Positions 5,908 to 6,877 of a stretch of 6,877 bases of DNA are shown piece by piece; positions within the stretch are counted from its first letter, which is position 1, and every line of letters begins with the position of its first letter. Under the pieces are notes generated by a model. That model did not search any database. It was not told the DNA's origin and saw nothing but the letters and a program-made list of their open reading frames with translations. This DNA comes from Tepidisphaeraceae bacterium (GTDB lineage Bacteria; Planctomycetota; Phycisphaerae; Tepidisphaerales; Tepidisphaeraceae). The position numbers and the translations under genes are program-made. Location of the stretch: the NCBI GenBank assembly GCA_025450555.1, contig JANWHF010000181.1, positions 1 through 6,877 on the forward strand, read 5' to 3'.

Positions 5908-6877
5908 TGATGAAGCAATATAGGTTCTTTATAGCCCTCACCTGTCTGCTGATTTCGACAGAAACCGCCTTAGCCGAGTCGCAGGCGCCTGCATCCGCGC
6001 TCTATGATGAACCCTTCCGCCCGCAGTTTCATTTTTCGCCGCCGAAGAATTTTCATAATGATCCCAATGGCCTGATCTTCTTTCAGGGCGAGTACCATCT
6101 CTTTTATCAATACAACCCGTTCGGCGATCGATGGGGACACATGAGTTGGGGGCATGCGGTCAGCCGGGATCTGGTGCATTGGGAAAATTTCCCGGTCGCG
6201 CTGCGCGAAGAAGACGGGCTGATGATTTTCTCCGGAAGTGCGGTAATCGATGTGAACGATACCGCCGGCTTTCGCAAGGGCGCGCCCTATCCTGCAATGG
6301 TCGCCATCTATACCGCCAATCGAGTGTCGGATGGCCGGCAGATGCAATGCCTGGCTTACAGCACCGATCGCGGACGGACGTGGAACAAGTATGCCAATAA
6401 CCCGGTGATTGATATCGGCTCTCGTGACTTTCGCGATCCGAAAGTTTTCTGGCACGAACCGAGCAAGCTGTGGGTGATGGTTGTTGCGTTGGCTGCGGAG
6501 AAAAAGTGCAGATTTTACGGATCGCCCGATTTGAAACATTGGACTGTTTTAAGTGAGTTTGGCCCGGCGGGTGCCAAGGGAACACCCAACTGGGAATGTC
6601 CGGATTTATTTGAGCTTCCGATTCCTGGCGAGCCGGGACAGACGCGCTGGGTGCTTCATGTGAACATTGGCGGTGGCTCAGCGGCGGGCGGATCAGGCGG
6701 CCAATACTTCGTCGGCCGCTTTGATGGCAAGACCTTTACCGACGACAACTCGCCCGAGCAGGTCCTGTTCTCAGATTTCGGGAAGGACTTTTATGCGGCA
6801 GTTTCCTGGAACAATGCAGTCACGAAAGAGGGGCAAAGGCTCTGGATCGGCTGGATGAACGACTGGCAATATGCCAA
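5907..6877 (+). CDS. Secreted glycoside hydrolase family 32 (levanase/invertase/fructanase-like), 3' end cut
   Basis: The frame runs open from ATG 5907 to the right edge, giving 323 residues of a family that normally needs about 450-520, so the catalytic five-bladed propeller is nearly complete and the C-terminal beta-sandwich is missing. A signal peptide (FFIALTCLLIS, cleavage near TALAES, about 19-25) shows export. GH32 signatures are in order: NFHNDPNG (48-55) with nucleophile Asp52, FYQYNPFGDRWGHMSWGHAVS (split: FYQYNPFGDRW, then GHMSWGHAVS), FSGSAV (108-113), FRDPKV (175-180) with transition-state-stabilising Asp177, and WECPDLF (229-235) with acid/base Glu230. All three catalytic carboxylates are present. 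It should hydrolyse terminal or internal beta-fructosidic bonds in sucrose, levan or inulin outside the cytoplasm; which of these cannot be told. Its start overlaps the upstream stop as TAATG. Confidence 0.95.
   Translation, partial: MMKQYRFFIALTCLLISTETALAESQAPASALYDEPFRPQFHFSPPKNFHNDPNGLIFFQGEYHLFYQYNPFGDRWGHMSWGHAVSRDLVHWENFPVALREEDGLMIFSGSAVIDVNDTAGFRKGAPYPAMVAIYTANRVSDGRQMQCLAYSTDRGRTWNKYANNPVIDIGSRDFRDPKVFWHEPSKLWVMVVALAAEKKCRFYGSPDLKHWTVLSEFGPAGAKGTPNWECPDLFELPIPGEPGQTRWVLHVNIGGGSAAGGSGGQYFVGRFDGKTFTDDNSPEQVLFSDFGKDFYAAVSWNNAVTKEGQRLWIGWMNDWQYA

Overview
This is a bacterial chromosomal window of moderate to high GC (by eye about 55-60 %). It holds six complete protein-coding genes, one more complete gene whose start is debatable, one gene cut by the right edge, and a probable gene tail at the left edge. 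There are no rRNAs, tRNAs, CRISPR arrays, transposases or phage genes that I can recognise. Secreted carbohydrate-active proteins with signal peptides, a VTC/DUF4956 module, and a short A+T-rich heptad repeat (AGATTTG/AAATTTG) in a spacer are compatible with Planctomycetota or a related group. That taxonomic guess is inference, and Acidobacteriota or Verrucomicrobiota are not excluded.

Layout. At 1-63 there is a probable 20-codon tail of an upstream + strand gene, followed by an A+T-rich repeat. A small VOC/glyoxalase-like gene (125-499, -) is divergent from a secreted TIM-barrel glycosidase-like protein (596-1840, +). That gene converges, with a 23-base gap, on a leftward cluster of four genes occupying 1864-5006. 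In transcription order these are an SRPBCC-methyltransferase fusion, a VTC-domain polyphosphate-polymerase-like protein, a DUF4956 membrane protein overlapping it by ATGA, and a short single-pass protein resembling the beta-barrel part of a membrane fusion protein. Divergent from this cluster, with 73 bases between the starts, a rightward pair begins: a secreted GATase-like-fold protein of unknown function (5080-5907) and a secreted GH32 fructan/sucrose hydrolase (5907 to beyond the edge). The pair is coupled by a TAATG overlap.

How the genes may work together. VTC-domain and DUF4956 proteins are recurrent neighbours in bacteria. Here they form a tight translationally coupled pair, and the small adaptor-like protein follows as a third member, suggesting a membrane-associated machine that handles polyphosphate or another anionic polymer. 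The methyltransferase is upstream on the same strand but 66 bases away, so its membership is less sure. The GH32 enzyme and its coupled partner look like an exported fructan or sucrose utilisation unit, and the TIM-barrel protein at 596-1840 is a second exported glycan-active candidate. The most interesting items are the VTC-DUF4956-adaptor cassette, the SRPBCC-methyltransferase fusion, the GATase-like/GH32 coupling, and the missing canonical nucleophile in the TIM-barrel protein.
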